A DNA stretch of 64,000 nucleotides, taken from NCBI GenBank assembly GCA_965205225.1, contig CBDBFZ010000003.1:1736001-1800000 (forward strand). Direction: 5' to 3'. The notes under the pieces are model-generated. The model saw only the letters and a program-made list of their open reading frames with translations, was not told the origin of the DNA and ran no database searches. Below, piece after piece: positions 8,401 to 17,219 of this stretch (the stretch's first letter is position 1; the number at the start of each line of letters is the position of its first letter). A program made the translations under genes and the position numbers. The DNA comes from Litorimonas sp965205225. Its GTDB lineage: Bacteria; Pseudomonadota; Alphaproteobacteria; Caulobacterales; Maricaulaceae.

Positions 8401-9145
8401 TTAAGATCCCTCATATCCGGCTTCAAGCAAAATCTGACTGGCCACGGCTGGGCGGTTGGAATAGGCGTCGCGCATTCGGGCGATATCTGCGTCCACGGGG
8501 TCACCCAGCACAATCCGTGCATATCAAGCGTGTCCAACCGGGCGCATCTTGCGAGTTTTCGGCAAAGCGAACCGCAAGACCATCGACCATACCCCGAATC
8601 ATCACGGCGCGATCCGCCTCCGTCATATCCATTGCCGCTGCGATATCCTCCTGCGAGAGGACGCGCAGAAGCGCTTCGGCTTCAGCGTGAAAAGCTGGAT
8701 CGTCCTGTAAGGCCAAAGCCCGATCATAGGCCCACGTATAGAGCATCCATCCTAGCGGGTCGTCTGCACGGTCCATGGCAGGACGCGCTTCAAGTTGGCG
8801 TAACAGACTGTCTTCTTCGGATACGCGCTGCACCAAGGATTCAGGATGACCGACGACGCTGTAGATCGCCGCACCACCGCCCAGCAGAGCGATGGCCGCG
8901 ATGAAAGCCAAAACACGTCCGCCGCCTCCTGTGTCTGCCGTCTCAGCCTTGAGAATTTGACGCTCCAAGGCGAGTTTTGCTGAGGCTTTCGTGTCAGAAT
9001 CGAGATCATCCCGACCCTCCAGCGCGTCGAGTTGCTCGAAATACTCGGTAAGTTCGCCGCTGTCAGTCTCGACTGGGCCGACAAAGGCTGGCGCAAGAAT
9101 AAGAAGTGTCGCCAGAGCGGCAATGATGAGCACAATCCAGATCAT
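8401..9145 (-). pseudogene. ccmI: Cytochrome c biogenesis protein CcmI, frameshifted near 3' end
   Basis: CcmI presents apocytochrome c to the haem ligation machinery at the cytoplasmic membrane. The main frame (8501-9145) begins with a membrane helix (IWIVLIIAALATLLILAP), then an acidic coiled-coil stretch, a second helix (GGRVLAFIAAIALLGGGAAI) and a TPR-like region (WAYDRALALQDDPAFHAEAE). It ends abnormally in TRLICTDCAG. A different frame from about 8515 down to TAA at 8401-8403 continues sensibly as VLGDPVDADIARMRDAYSNR ... ILLEAGYEGS, as expected for a CcmI tail. One base lost or gained near 8515-8525 explains both. The start overlaps the ccmH stop by ATGA (9142-9145). Truncation could impair cytochrome c maturation, or it is a sequencing error; the restored protein would have about 247 residues. 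Confidence 0.75.
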
Positions 9146-9600
9146 GGTCCCCGCAGTGCCTCCAACCGCTTCCGCTCGGCGTCGGATAAATCGTCCATCG
9201 GGGTCAATTGATGCATGCGACGCAGGGACACAAACCAGAACAATCCGATCAGCACAGCAACCACTGGCGCGAACCAGAGCACGAGTGTATTTCCCTGCAC
9301 GGGCGGTTTGAGCAGAACATAGTCCCCATAACGGTCGCGCATCAACGCAGTCACTTCAGCTTCGGTTGATCCGCTGGCCAATTGCTCGCGGACCAAGGCG
9401 CGCATGTCCGCCGCCAATTCGGCATCCGACTCCTCAATCGATTGGTTCTGACAGACGACGCAGCGCAGCATGCGGCCTAGATCTCGGGCGCGAGTCTCAA
9501 TTTCAGGCGATATGCTGACCGATGTTTCAGATGGCACCGCGTCAAGCTGAGCGAAAGCAGGAGATGCTGCCAATAATAGGATAAATATAAGCACTCTCAT
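9142..9600 (-). CDS. ccmH: Cytochrome c-type biogenesis protein CcmH/CycL
   Basis: A 152-residue thiol-redox component of system I that reduces the CxxCH motif of apocytochrome c in the periplasm. It has a signal peptide (VLIFILLLAASPAFAQ), the family motif LRCVVCQNQSIEESDAELAADM (CxxC; residues quoted span about 45-66), a helix bundle with DRYGDYVLLKPP, and a C-terminal membrane anchor (TLVLWFAPVVAVLIGLFWFV). ATG at fwd 9598-9600 is chosen: it overlaps the ccmF stop by ATGA, the usual coupling, whereas the longer open frame to 9717 lies inside ccmF. Order on the minus strand is ccmF-ccmH-ccmI, with no ccmG or ccmE in the window. Confidence 0.92.
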   Translation of the reverse strand: MRVLIFILLLAASPAFAQLDAVPSETSVSISPEIETRARDLGRMLRCVVCQNQSIEESDAELAADMRALVREQLASGSTEAEVTALMRDRYGDYVLLKPPVQGNTLVLWFAPVVAVLIGLFWFVSLRRMHQLTPMDDLSDAERKRLEALRGP

Positions 9601-11549
9601 TCCGCCGGGACCGTATTGAGGGCTACCGCTCGCACAGGTTTGGGTAGACGCAGTCTCTGGTCCGCCATGCTGATGAAACCCGCCAGCGACATGAGCAGCG
9701 CGCCGATCCAGATCCACAGCACGCCCGGTTGATAATAGGCGCGGATAATGACGCCGTCTTCATTGCCGCCTTCGCCAATCGCCGCAAACAGCATAGCCCC
9801 GAGTGACAATTTAAATCCGGCTTCTGACGTGAACATTTCTCGCACCGGATAGTAGCGGCGTTGGGTAACGAGGCTGGCTATACCGCGCCCATCCTTCGTC
9901 ACGTCAACCGTTCCGGTAAGATATTGGAAATTGTCGCGAGTGCCTTGCTCTGTCCCGTTCAGCGTGAAGGTGTAACCCGCCACCTCCAGACTCTCGCCCG
10001 CAGCCAATCGTGCGACATTATTCTTGGCGCCAATACTCATTGCCGTCACACCAACGGTAAAGATTGCGACGCTAAGATGCGCCAGGACAAACCCCCAAGT
10101 ACCGGCAGGCTGGGTTCTCAATCGTTCCCATTGGAAACCGGTGCGACGATGGATCGACGCAATTGTCCCAGCCGTCAGCCACGCTGCGAATCCAAAGAAC
10201 ACCGCGCCAAGCACAGAATCGCCGAGAATATAGGTCAGCACGGCGATGACAGCGGAAAATAGTGCTACCTTGATCAGGACCGAACGATAGCGCGCTAAAT
10301 TGTCTTCTCGCCATTTAAGCATGGGCGCGATCGCCATGATAGCAATCAGCGCAATCATCATCGGTGCGAAAACGGCATCGAAATAGGGTGGTCCGACGCT
10401 GATCTTCTCTCCCGTCGTGGCCTCGACGAAGAGCGGATAGAATGTTCCGAGAAAGACTGTTGCCGTCGCGATGACGAGGACAAGATTATTGACGACCAAC
10501 CCGCCTTCCCGGCTGACCAGATTGAGCTGGGCGTGACGTTGCAGCGTATTGGCGCGCACTGCGTAAAGCGCAAGCGCTGCGCCGGTATAGAATAGCAGCA
10601 AGGCCAGAATGACCACACCACGCGCAGGATCAACAGCAAAAGCGTGGACACTGATTAGAACGCCGGACCGGACCACAAACGTCCCGATCATCGAGAGCGA
10701 AAAGGTTGAAATAGCGAGCAGAACCGTCCAGTTGGCGAGGCTGTGACGTTGTTGAAGGCTCAAGATTGAGTGGAGCAGCGCTGTGCCCGCGAGCCATGGC
10801 ATGAAGGACACATTTTCCACCGGATCCCACATCCACCAGCCGCCCCAGCCAAGCTCATAATAAGCCCAGACGGAGCCGATTGTGATGCCGAGCGTCAGAA
10901 AGCTCCATGCCAGCAGTACCCATGGCCGCAACCAGCGCGCCCAAACCGCATCCACACGCCCTTCTATGAGCGCCGCAACGGCAAATGAGAACGTCAGACT
11001 GAACCCGACATATCCGATATAAAGCAGTGGCGGATGGATCGCGAGACCAGGATCCTGCAGGAGCGGGTTCAAACCCATGCCATCAAGCGGTATGGGATCA
11101 AGCCGCTCAAACAAGTTGGACGTGAACAGCAAAAAGCCCATAAAACCCGCCCCGAGCAAGCCCTGCACGGCTAGCGCGCGCGCCTTGAGCGAAAGCGGTA
11201 AGGCCTTGCCAAACAGCGGCACCATCGCGCCGTAAACACCCAGAATGACGACCCAGAACAGCATCGAACCCTCATGGTTCGCCCAGACACCGCTGATCTT
11301 GTAGAGCAGCGGCTTCATTGTATGACTATGCTTAGCCGCCAAAAGGACAGAGAAATCCGAACGCAGGAAAACGAGGGTCAGCAAGGCGAAACTCGCCACC
11401 AGCAAAGCCGCCTGCGCCAGCGCCGCCCGTTCAGCGAGTGCCATGGCTCGGCCATGTTTCATCTGTGCCCCGATCAGTGGGATCGTCCCCTGAAGCAAGG
11501 CCACAATGAAAGCGAGGATCAGCGCAATATGTCCGGCTTCGGCAATCAC
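9597..11549 (-). CDS. ccmF: Cytochrome c haem lyase subunit CcmF
   Basis: A 650-residue polytopic membrane protein that attaches haem to apocytochrome c at the periplasmic face. Some 14-15 hydrophobic segments are visible. The tryptophan-rich haem-handling motif WGGWWMWDPVENVSFMPW is at about residues 235-252, and NHEGSMLFWV, DPGLAIHPPLLYIGYVG and the FVVRSGVLISVHAFAVDPARG stretch are typical of CcmF. The C-terminal periplasmic domain and a last helix (LWIWIGALLMSLAGFISM) are intact, so the length is normal. The start is GTG at fwd 11547-11549. It is the first ccm gene of this cluster; 97 bases separate it from the upstream VOC gene on the same strand. Confidence 0.95.
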   Translation of the reverse strand: MIAEAGHIALILAFIVALLQGTIPLIGAQMKHGRAMALAERAALAQAALLVASFALLTLVFLRSDFSVLLAAKHSHTMKPLLYKISGVWANHEGSMLFWVVILGVYGAMVPLFGKALPLSLKARALAVQGLLGAGFMGFLLFTSNLFERLDPIPLDGMGLNPLLQDPGLAIHPPLLYIGYVGFSLTFSFAVAALIEGRVDAVWARWLRPWVLLAWSFLTLGITIGSVWAYYELGWGGWWMWDPVENVSFMPWLAGTALLHSILSLQQRHSLANWTVLLAISTFSLSMIGTFVVRSGVLISVHAFAVDPARGVVILALLLFYTGAALALYAVRANTLQRHAQLNLVSREGGLVVNNLVLVIATATVFLGTFYPLFVEATTGEKISVGPPYFDAVFAPMMIALIAIMAIAPMLKWREDNLARYRSVLIKVALFSAVIAVLTYILGDSVLGAVFFGFAAWLTAGTIASIHRRTGFQWERLRTQPAGTWGFVLAHLSVAIFTVGVTAMSIGAKNNVARLAAGESLEVAGYTFTLNGTEQGTRDNFQYLTGTVDVTKDGRGIASLVTQRRYYPVREMFTSEAGFKLSLGAMLFAAIGEGGNEDGVIIRAYYQPGVLWIWIGALLMSLAGFISMADQRLRLPKPVRAVALNTVPAE

Positions 11550-11646
11550 AGTTGCCGCCTAGCGGTCGAGGGCCAGCGCGGCAATGACGGGCGTCACGTC
11601 AGAGCGCCGTAATTGTCTATAATGGCTATTGGCCTCGCTATCCGGG

Positions 11647-12099
11647 CTACCAGCTGCCGACATTTTCCATATCCGTCCATGGGGCTTTGGGCGGCAGAGC
11701 GTCACCTCTTTGCAAAAGCTCGATCGAGATCCCGTCTGGAGAGCGGACAAAGGCCATACGCCCATCACGTGGCGGACGATTGATCGTCACGTCCTTGGAC
11801 TGTAAACGCTCGCAGGCGGCGTAAATATCATCGACACGGTAAGCGAGATGACCAAAATTTCGACCACCTGAATAGGTCTCGCCACCATCCTCCTTCGGCC
11901 AATTATAAGTCAGTTCAACCATGGGAGCCTTGGCGTCTTTGGCGCGCACCGCATCGCCGGGGGCTGCGAGGAAGATTAACGTGAAACGACCACCTTCATT
12001 ATCGTAACGGGTCATCTCTTCCAGACCGAGCGCGCCGCAATAGAAATCCAGCGCGGCATCTATGTCCGCCACGCGAACCATTGTGTGTAGATATTCCAT
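11647..12099 (-). CDS. gloA: Glyoxalase I-like VOC-fold protein
   Basis: A 150-residue vicinal-oxygen-chelate protein, best read as lactoylglutathione lyase, which isomerises the methylglyoxal-glutathione hemithioacetal. Two beta-alpha-beta-beta-beta modules are visible: EYLHTMVRVADIDAALDFYC at the start and FGHLAYRVDDIYAACERLQS in the middle. Metal-ligand candidates are His of LHTMVRV, Glu of VELTYNW, His of FGHLAYRV and Glu of ISIELLQ, the set expected for GloA. I chose ATG at fwd 12097-12099, two bases after the phosphatase stop, giving a short operon; GGGAA lies upstream. The specific symbol is likely but not certain, since VOC members vary in substrate. Confidence 0.8.
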   Translation of the reverse strand: MEYLHTMVRVADIDAALDFYCGALGLEEMTRYDNEGGRFTLIFLAAPGDAVRAKDAKAPMVELTYNWPKEDGGETYSGGRNFGHLAYRVDDIYAACERLQSKDVTINRPPRDGRMAFVRSPDGISIELLQRGDALPPKAPWTDMENVGSW

Positions 12100-12101
12100 C
12101 G

Positions 12102-12809
12102 CTATTCCCGCCTCAGCAACCATTCGGTGATCCCGTTTCCTGTCCAGTGGCTCATGAAACGGGATTTAATGTCCGCCGGGTCATAAGGACCCTTGACCCA
12201 GTCTTCGAATGTCACGTCTGGATGATCAGATTGATATTTGAGAAATTCCTCAAAAAAGAAGTCGAGTATGCCAGTTTTGCCGTGGCGCACATGCCGATAG
12301 CTGAAAGATAGCTGGTCAATGGCCTGCTCGATCGTGTCACCCATGCGGAAGTGACGGTAGAGAACGCCCATGATACCGGTCCGGTCTGCACCGCTTTTGC
12401 AGTGCATGACAGCAGGATACTTGATCCGCTCAAACATGTCTTTCGTGCCCAGCAGACGCTCCTTGGAATGCACATCGCGCGAATACATACGGTAATTTTC
12501 GAGCGCGATACCATGCTGTTCGCAGGCCTCTTCCTCCAGAAGATAGAAGCCCTTGGGCGAAGGCCCGCGCAGATTGATGACCGTTTTGATCCCCTGATCC
12601 GCCCAGACTTGAATACGTTCCGGCGAGGGCTGGTTCTCGCGGTACATGCCACCGCCAATATCGTGGCGGTTGGCGAATCGTTTGCGCAGAAAACCGTGAT
12701 CACCCCAGGTCAGATCATAGCGGGCCTGTTTACGATCCTTCGGATCGTTGAGGTCCAATCCCTTATTTTCTTTGGAAGGTTTGTCACCTAAGTCCGCCAT
12801 ATCGCCCAT
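12102..12809 (-). CDS. Tyrosine phosphatase family protein (CX5R)
   Basis: About 235 residues with a dual-specificity-type phosphatase core: GGGMYRENQPSPERIQVWAD, the strand KTVINLRGPSP, and the catalytic loop VMHCKSGADRTGIMGVLYR (Cys and Arg of CX5R present), followed by QLSFSYRHVRHGKTGILDFF. Such proteins in LPS or envelope clusters may act on phosphorylated lipids or proteins; the substrate is unknown here. The longest frame (to 12926) would overlap the divergent acyltransferase gene, so I place the start at ATG 12807-12809; an ATG three codons further in is also possible. It is followed two bases later by the VOC gene and divergent from the lipid A operon. Confidence 0.75.
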   Translation of the reverse strand: MGDMADLGDKPSKENKGLDLNDPKDRKQARYDLTWGDHGFLRKRFANRHDIGGGMYRENQPSPERIQVWADQGIKTVINLRGPSPKGFYLLEEEACEQHGIALENYRMYSRDVHSKERLLGTKDMFERIKYPAVMHCKSGADRTGIMGVLYRHFRMGDTIEQAIDQLSFSYRHVRHGKTGILDFFFEEFLKYQSDHPDVTFEDWVKGPYDPADIKSRFMSHWTGNGITEWLLRRE

Positions 12810-12846
12810 CTGATAGTGAAGAGGGCCGTTAACAGGGAAGGCAATT

Positions 12847-13557
12847 GTGTTCAAACGCTTGATGCGCTCCAAGGCTATGCAAGCCACGCTCGGCGGTCTC
12901 GTCGCGCTGTGGATGACACTGGTCAAATATACAACACGCTGGGAGATCCTTTATCCAGAACGGGTGGAGCCGATCATCAAGGGCGGTAACGGCGTTATCG
13001 CGCTGACTTTCCATTCGCGCTTCCTGCTGCTGACCAGTGCCTGGAAACGGCATTATCAGCACCCGCATGTACTGATCTCACGCTCTCGCGACGGGGCCGT
13101 TGTCGCCTGGACGTGTCATTGGCTCGGTCTGTCAACTGTACGCGGATCAGCCAAGAACGCGACTAAAACCAAGATTAAAGGCGGTGGCAAAGCCGGACGC
13201 GAAATTCTGGACGCCATCGACAATGGCGGCTGCATTGTCATTACGCCGGATGGACCCAGAGGCCCGCGCCAGCACGTCCCGATTGGACCGTTCCGGCTCG
13301 CCCGCCTGTCCGGTGCCCCGGTCCAGCCCTGCACGTTCTCGGTCGCCAGACGGCGCCAGTTCGATAGCTGGGATCGCTTTATCCTGCCCTTGCCATTTGG
13401 CAGGGGACGAATCGTCTGGGGCACGCCCGTAGAAATTGATCCTGACGCCAGTGATGCTGACATCGAAGTGACACGGACCCGTGTCGAGGCCGAGATGAAT
13501 GCCCTGATGGCTGAAGCGGATGCCGCACTAGGTCACGCGCCGGTGCTGGCAGCATGA
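12847..13557 (+). CDS. DUF374 lysophospholipid acyltransferase family protein
   Basis: A 236-residue membrane-associated acyltransferase (DUF374, LPLAT superfamily), first gene of an LPS/lipid A operon. Visible blocks are VIALTFHSRFLLLTSAWKRH (His of the acyltransferase motif I), LISRSRDGAVVAWTCHWLGL, STVRGSA and CIVITPDGPRGPRQHVPIGP. Members next to waaA/lpxK are thought to acylate lipid A-like acceptors, but the exact substrate is not established. GTG 12847 is the likely start, with GGGAAGG at 12834-12840; ATGs lie a few codons in. The stop overlaps the waaA start (ATGA, 13554-13557), so the two are translationally coupled. Confidence 0.82.
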   Translation: MFKRLMRSKAMQATLGGLVALWMTLVKYTTRWEILYPERVEPIIKGGNGVIALTFHSRFLLLTSAWKRHYQHPHVLISRSRDGAVVAWTCHWLGLSTVRGSAKNATKTKIKGGGKAGREILDAIDNGGCIVITPDGPRGPRQHVPIGPFRLARLSGAPVQPCTFSVARRRQFDSWDRFILPLPFGRGRIVWGTPVEIDPDASDADIEVTRTRVEAEMNALMAEADAALGHAPVLAA

Positions 13558-14783
13558 ATGTCTTCAACACCTCCTTCGCCTACAGGCTGGTCACGTCGCT
13601 GATCGGGCCGTTCCTGCCGCTGTTGATTCGCAAGCGGATCAAGGACGGCAAGGAAAACCCCAAGCGCGTAAAAGAACGCTATGGCCGCAGCGATTTAGTT
13701 CGCCCGCCCGGTGAGCTGATCTGGCTACACGGTGCCAGCGTGGGTGAAACTCAGATGCTGCGCCCACTCATCGACCGCCTTCTGGAAAAACCAGATCGGC
13801 ACATACTGGTCACGAGCGGCACACGAACGTCTGCCGAGCTCTTGGTGGAGCAATTGCCTGAGCGGGCGATACACCAATATCTGCCGCTTGATACGCCGAG
13901 AGCTACGGCGCGTTTCGTGGCCCACTGGTTTCCAAACCTCGCCATCTTTGCGGAGAGCGAATTATGGCCCAACCTCATCTGGACGACTGAGCGAGCCGGT
14001 ATTCCGCTTGCTCTGATCAATGCCCGGATGAGCGACGCCTCTATCGCCGAGTGGCGAAAACGTATGTCCCTCGGGCTGTCCGTCTTAAGTGCGTTCGATA
14101 GAATTCTGGCAGCCGATCGACGGACAGCGAACGGCATTGCAGAGCTGGCACAGCAGGCCGTGCCCGATATTGGCAGTCTGAAGTTCGATGCCGCTGCGCT
14201 TAGTTTCAATATGGGCGAACGCGACCGCTTGCGTAAGCAGATCGGTGAGCGTCCGGTCTGGCTCGCCGCGTCGACACATGAAGCTGAGGAAGCAGTGTTT
14301 CATCGGTTTCATGACAGAGTTTCTGACGCATTCATGATCTGGTTGCCCCGCCATCCAGCCCGCGGACCTGATATTGCCGAGGCTCTTGGTGCACCAAGAC
14401 GGTCGGCCAGTCAGGACCCATCCAGCGCAAATGCCTACGTGATGGATACAATGGGCGAGATGGGACTTGCGCTCGCGCTTGCGGATGTATGTGTGCTGGG
14501 CGGATCGTTCGACTCCTCCCTGATGGGACACAATCCGCTGGAAGCGGCGCGTGCTGGTGTACCCGTCATTAGTGGCCCTTATCATGCCAGCTTTGTTGAC
14601 CTGTACCGGAGTATGATCGACACCAAATCTGTTCTGATCGCTGACGAAAATGAAACTGTTCGCTTGATCCATGATGGTCTATCCGGAAAGCTAGACGAGG
14701 TAACGGCCAACGCGACTCAGTTTGCGGCTAATAACACCGGATCACTCGACCGGACCGTCATGGAGTTGGAGCAGTTGCTGTGA
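13554..14783 (+). CDS. waaA: 3-deoxy-D-manno-octulosonic acid (Kdo) transferase
   Basis: A 409-residue GT30 glycosyltransferase that adds Kdo from CMP-Kdo to lipid IVA on the cytoplasmic face of the inner membrane. An N-terminal anchor segment precedes LIWLHGASVGETQMLRPLID, whose ASVGE motif holds the catalytic Glu; LVTSGTRTSAELL, FAESELWPNLI and INARMSD follow. The C-terminal nucleotide-binding half has WLAASTHEAEEAVFHRFHDR, LGGSFDSSLMGHNPLEAARA and GPYHASF. Length is normal for the family. It overlaps both neighbours by four bases (ATGA at 13554; GTGA at 14780), placing it firmly in the acyltransferase-waaA-lpxK-lpxL operon. Confidence 0.93.
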   Translation: MNVFNTSFAYRLVTSLIGPFLPLLIRKRIKDGKENPKRVKERYGRSDLVRPPGELIWLHGASVGETQMLRPLIDRLLEKPDRHILVTSGTRTSAELLVEQLPERAIHQYLPLDTPRATARFVAHWFPNLAIFAESELWPNLIWTTERAGIPLALINARMSDASIAEWRKRMSLGLSVLSAFDRILAADRRTANGIAELAQQAVPDIGSLKFDAAALSFNMGERDRLRKQIGERPVWLAASTHEAEEAVFHRFHDRVSDAFMIWLPRHPARGPDIAEALGAPRRSASQDPSSANAYVMDTMGEMGLALALADVCVLGGSFDSSLMGHNPLEAARAGVPVISGPYHASFVDLYRSMIDTKSVLIADENETVRLIHDGLSGKLDEVTANATQFAANNTGSLDRTVMELEQLL

Positions 14784-15793
14784 GGCCGCCGGAATTCTGG
14801 AACATCCGAGAGGGCCATGAAAGCGCGCCAATGATCCGCACGCTGTTGCGCCCAATCGGCGCTATCTATGCGTGGTTTGAGCAGCGGCGGCACGCGCAGA
14901 CCCAGCCGCTTGATCCCGGCGTGCCTGTTATCTGTGTGGGTAATGCTACTCTAGGCGGAACCGGGAAAACGCCCGTGGCGATTTACTTGCTCAAGAGCCT
15001 GCGCCGGATGGGCGTGAACGCCCATGCCTTGACGCGTGGTTATGGTGGACAGCTGAAAGGACCAATTCCGGTCACGCCGCGCCATACATCTGAAGACGTA
15101 GGCGACGAACCGCTTCTGATCGCCCGGGCAGGTCCCGTTTGGGTCGCAGTCGCCCGCGACGAAGGTGCGGTTGCCGCCGTATCGGAAGGCGCAGACGCGA
15201 TCATCATGGATGATGGTCACCAGAACCCGCTGCTGCAGAAAACTCTGTCCCTGCTGGTTGTCGACGGCGAAGTCGGCTTTGGCAATGGCTGCGTCTTCCC
15301 AGCCGGACCACTTCGTGAGCCCCTGCTGGATGCGCTAGACCGAACCGATGCCGTGATTTTGATGAAACCCGAACCCGACTATGAGATCGATCTGCATCTG
15401 GCCGAACAACTGTCCGGCCAGATCGTCATCCCGGCCTATCTTGCCCCAAAGTCTCAGCCGCCCAGCGGACGGCTCTATGCCTTTGCCGGGATCGGGCGGC
15501 CCAATAAGTTCTTCGACCAACTGCGCCGATTGGGCGCGGACCTAGTTGAGGAAATCCCCTTTGCCAATCACCACTGCTTCTCTGATACGGAAATCGAAGG
15601 CCTATTCGTTCTGGCGTCAGAATATGACGCCGCATTGATTACGACCGAAAAAGATCATGTCCGTCTTCCATCGGGCTATCGACGCGGAATCCATGCCTTT
15701 CCAGTCAAAGTCCGGTTCGAGGACGAGTTGACGCTTCGCAGATTGCTGCATCCCATCATCAACCGTGCAGCGACGCTGCCGCCGACAAGCTGA
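14780..15793 (+). CDS. lpxK: Tetraacyldisaccharide 4'-kinase
   Basis: A 337-residue P-loop kinase that phosphorylates the 4' position of the lipid A disaccharide precursor. The N-terminus (RPPEFWNIREG ... LLRPIGAIYAWFEQRR) is the family's amphipathic membrane-binding region, followed by Walker A NATLGGTGKTPVAIYLLKSL, ALTRGYGGQLKG, GDEPLLIARAGPVWVA, and the metal/Walker B stretch ADAIIMDDGHQNPLLQKTLS. FPAGPLREP and the C-terminal FANHHCFSD and ITTEKDHVRLP are present. Start GTG 14780 overlaps the waaA stop; the stop overlaps the next start by one base (TGATG at 15791-15795). Confidence 0.94.
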   Translation: MRPPEFWNIREGHESAPMIRTLLRPIGAIYAWFEQRRHAQTQPLDPGVPVICVGNATLGGTGKTPVAIYLLKSLRRMGVNAHALTRGYGGQLKGPIPVTPRHTSEDVGDEPLLIARAGPVWVAVARDEGAVAAVSEGADAIIMDDGHQNPLLQKTLSLLVVDGEVGFGNGCVFPAGPLREPLLDALDRTDAVILMKPEPDYEIDLHLAEQLSGQIVIPAYLAPKSQPPSGRLYAFAGIGRPNKFFDQLRRLGADLVEEIPFANHHCFSDTEIEGLFVLASEYDAALITTEKDHVRLPSGYRRGIHAFPVKVRFEDELTLRRLLHPIINRAATLPPTS

Positions 15794-16686
15794 TGGCCGA
15801 CAAGATTACAGTCGCGCACCGGGTCGAGGCCTTCGGCTATGATGTCGTTACAGGGCTTTTGCGCCTGCTGCCTTTCGCTTTCGCATCGTGGCTTGGAGGC
15901 GTGATTTTACGCGAGATCGGTCCTCTGACATCAAAGCATAAGATCGCGCGGACCAACTTGAAAATTGCTTTTCCGAACGCCGATGCCGCTGAGTTGAAAC
16001 GCCTACTGTCTGCGCAATGGAACAATACCGGACGGACGTTCGCCGAGTTCCCGCTCACCGACCGAATTCGCGCGTTCGAAGTCCCGTCTCGTGTCACCGT
16101 TGAGGGACTCGACATCTTTCTCAGCCACGCACCAGCCATCATCGCCACAGGTCATTTCGCCAACTGGGAAGTCATGGCGATCGTCCTGACTCAATCGTCC
16201 AGCTCGGTCCGCATCACCTACCGTAAGATCAACAATCCGCTGATTGACCGCCGCGTCCGCAAACAGCGCGAGGCTTATGGCACAAAATTCCTTGTGCAAA
16301 AGTCGGCGCATCGCGGCGGACGGGAATTATTCGAAGCGTTGCGCGGCGGCGAATCGATCGCCATCATGAATGATCAGAAATTCAATACGGGTCTGAAAAT
16401 TCCGTTCTTTGGCGTTAATGCCATGACAGCGCAGGGCACCGTACGACTATCATTGAAAACTGGACGACCGATTGTACCGATGAGCGTCATTCGAAACAAA
16501 TCGACCTTTCATGTGCGCTTTTACCCGCCCTTGGAATGGGATCGCGTCGGTCAGCGCCAAGTCGACGTGACAACGGGCGTGAAGGCCGTCACCCGTTTTA
16601 TTGAGGACCGGATTCGCGAAAACCCGGCACAATGGTTCTGGGTTCATCGCCGCTGGCCGAAACCTCTCTATCGGATGAAAAAATGA
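15793..16686 (+). CDS. lpxL: Lipid A biosynthesis acyltransferase (LpxL/HtrB family)
   Basis: A 297-residue late acyltransferase that adds secondary acyl chains to Kdo-lipid A. The catalytic HX4E-type motif is ATGHFANWEVM at about residues 116-126; an N-terminal hydrophobic stretch (TGLLRLLPFAFASWLGGVIL) anchors it. The blocks ARTNLKIAFPNAD, AIMNDQKFNTGLKIPFFG and IRENPAQWFWVHRRWPKPLY, the last being the usual C-terminal signature, support the family. Which position it acylates cannot be told from sequence. It follows lpxK with a one-base overlap and its own stop overlaps the next gene's ATG (16683-16686). Confidence 0.9.
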   Translation: MADKITVAHRVEAFGYDVVTGLLRLLPFAFASWLGGVILREIGPLTSKHKIARTNLKIAFPNADAAELKRLLSAQWNNTGRTFAEFPLTDRIRAFEVPSRVTVEGLDIFLSHAPAIIATGHFANWEVMAIVLTQSSSSVRITYRKINNPLIDRRVRKQREAYGTKFLVQKSAHRGGRELFEALRGGESIAIMNDQKFNTGLKIPFFGVNAMTAQGTVRLSLKTGRPIVPMSVIRNKSTFHVRFYPPLEWDRVGQRQVDVTTGVKAVTRFIEDRIRENPAQWFWVHRRWPKPLYRMKK

Positions 16687-17111
16687 AACATGTCATGATG
16701 TCTGTCTTTTTCGCAGGGGCCAGCCTGCTAACGGCCTGCCAGCAAGCTGCCGAGCCACATCCTGTGGTGGTTGCGCATGTGGATGCGTTCAATGCTCGTG
16801 ACTTTGACGCGATGGAGCGCGTCGAACACCCGGATATTGAATGGCTCACCGTGAAAGACTCCGATATCACAGTCGATGTCAGCGGACGTGATACACTGAC
16901 CGAAGTTGTCCGGAGCTATACGGCATCTAACCCAACTGTGATGGGCGATTTGAGGGATTGGAGTGTGAACGGCAATTATGTCAGCGTGACCGAAACCGCC
17001 CGATGGACAGGTGAGGATGGTCTTCAAAAAGCCCAGAGTGCATTGACAGTCTATCAGCTGGAGAACGGTTTAATCCGTCGCGTCTGGTACTATCCAGCTG
17101 TTCGCGAATAA
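16683..17111 (+). CDS. SnoaL/NTF2-like lipoprotein
   Basis: A 142-residue predicted lipoprotein: signal peptide MKHVMMSVFFAGASLLTAC with the lipobox Cys at residue 19, then one NTF2-like cone-fold domain (VAHVDAFNARDFDAMERVEH, PDIEWLT, ENGLIRRVWYYPA). This is the SnoaL-like pattern, found in enzymes and binding proteins of many kinds; no catalytic role can be assigned. ATG 16683 is chosen because it overlaps the lpxL stop by ATGA, so it seems co-transcribed with the lipid A genes, although its link to lipid A is unknown. Confidence 0.75.
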   Translation: MKHVMMSVFFAGASLLTACQQAAEPHPVVVAHVDAFNARDFDAMERVEHPDIEWLTVKDSDITVDVSGRDTLTEVVRSYTASNPTVMGDLRDWSVNGNYVSVTETARWTGEDGLQKAQSALTVYQLENGLIRRVWYYPAVRE

Positions 17112-17219
17112 GAATAATACGCCCTATTAACCGACAGTCCCAAGCACACTTGCAAACCGCCGAATTATCACCTAGTCTCTCCTTAGGTTTATTTGAGTCG
17201 AATTGAGAGGGAATTTACC

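Noticed and set aside
12810..12926. Longer N-terminus for the tyrosine phosphatase
   Set aside because: It would be antisense to the start of the divergent DUF374 gene and has no phosphatase-like sequence.
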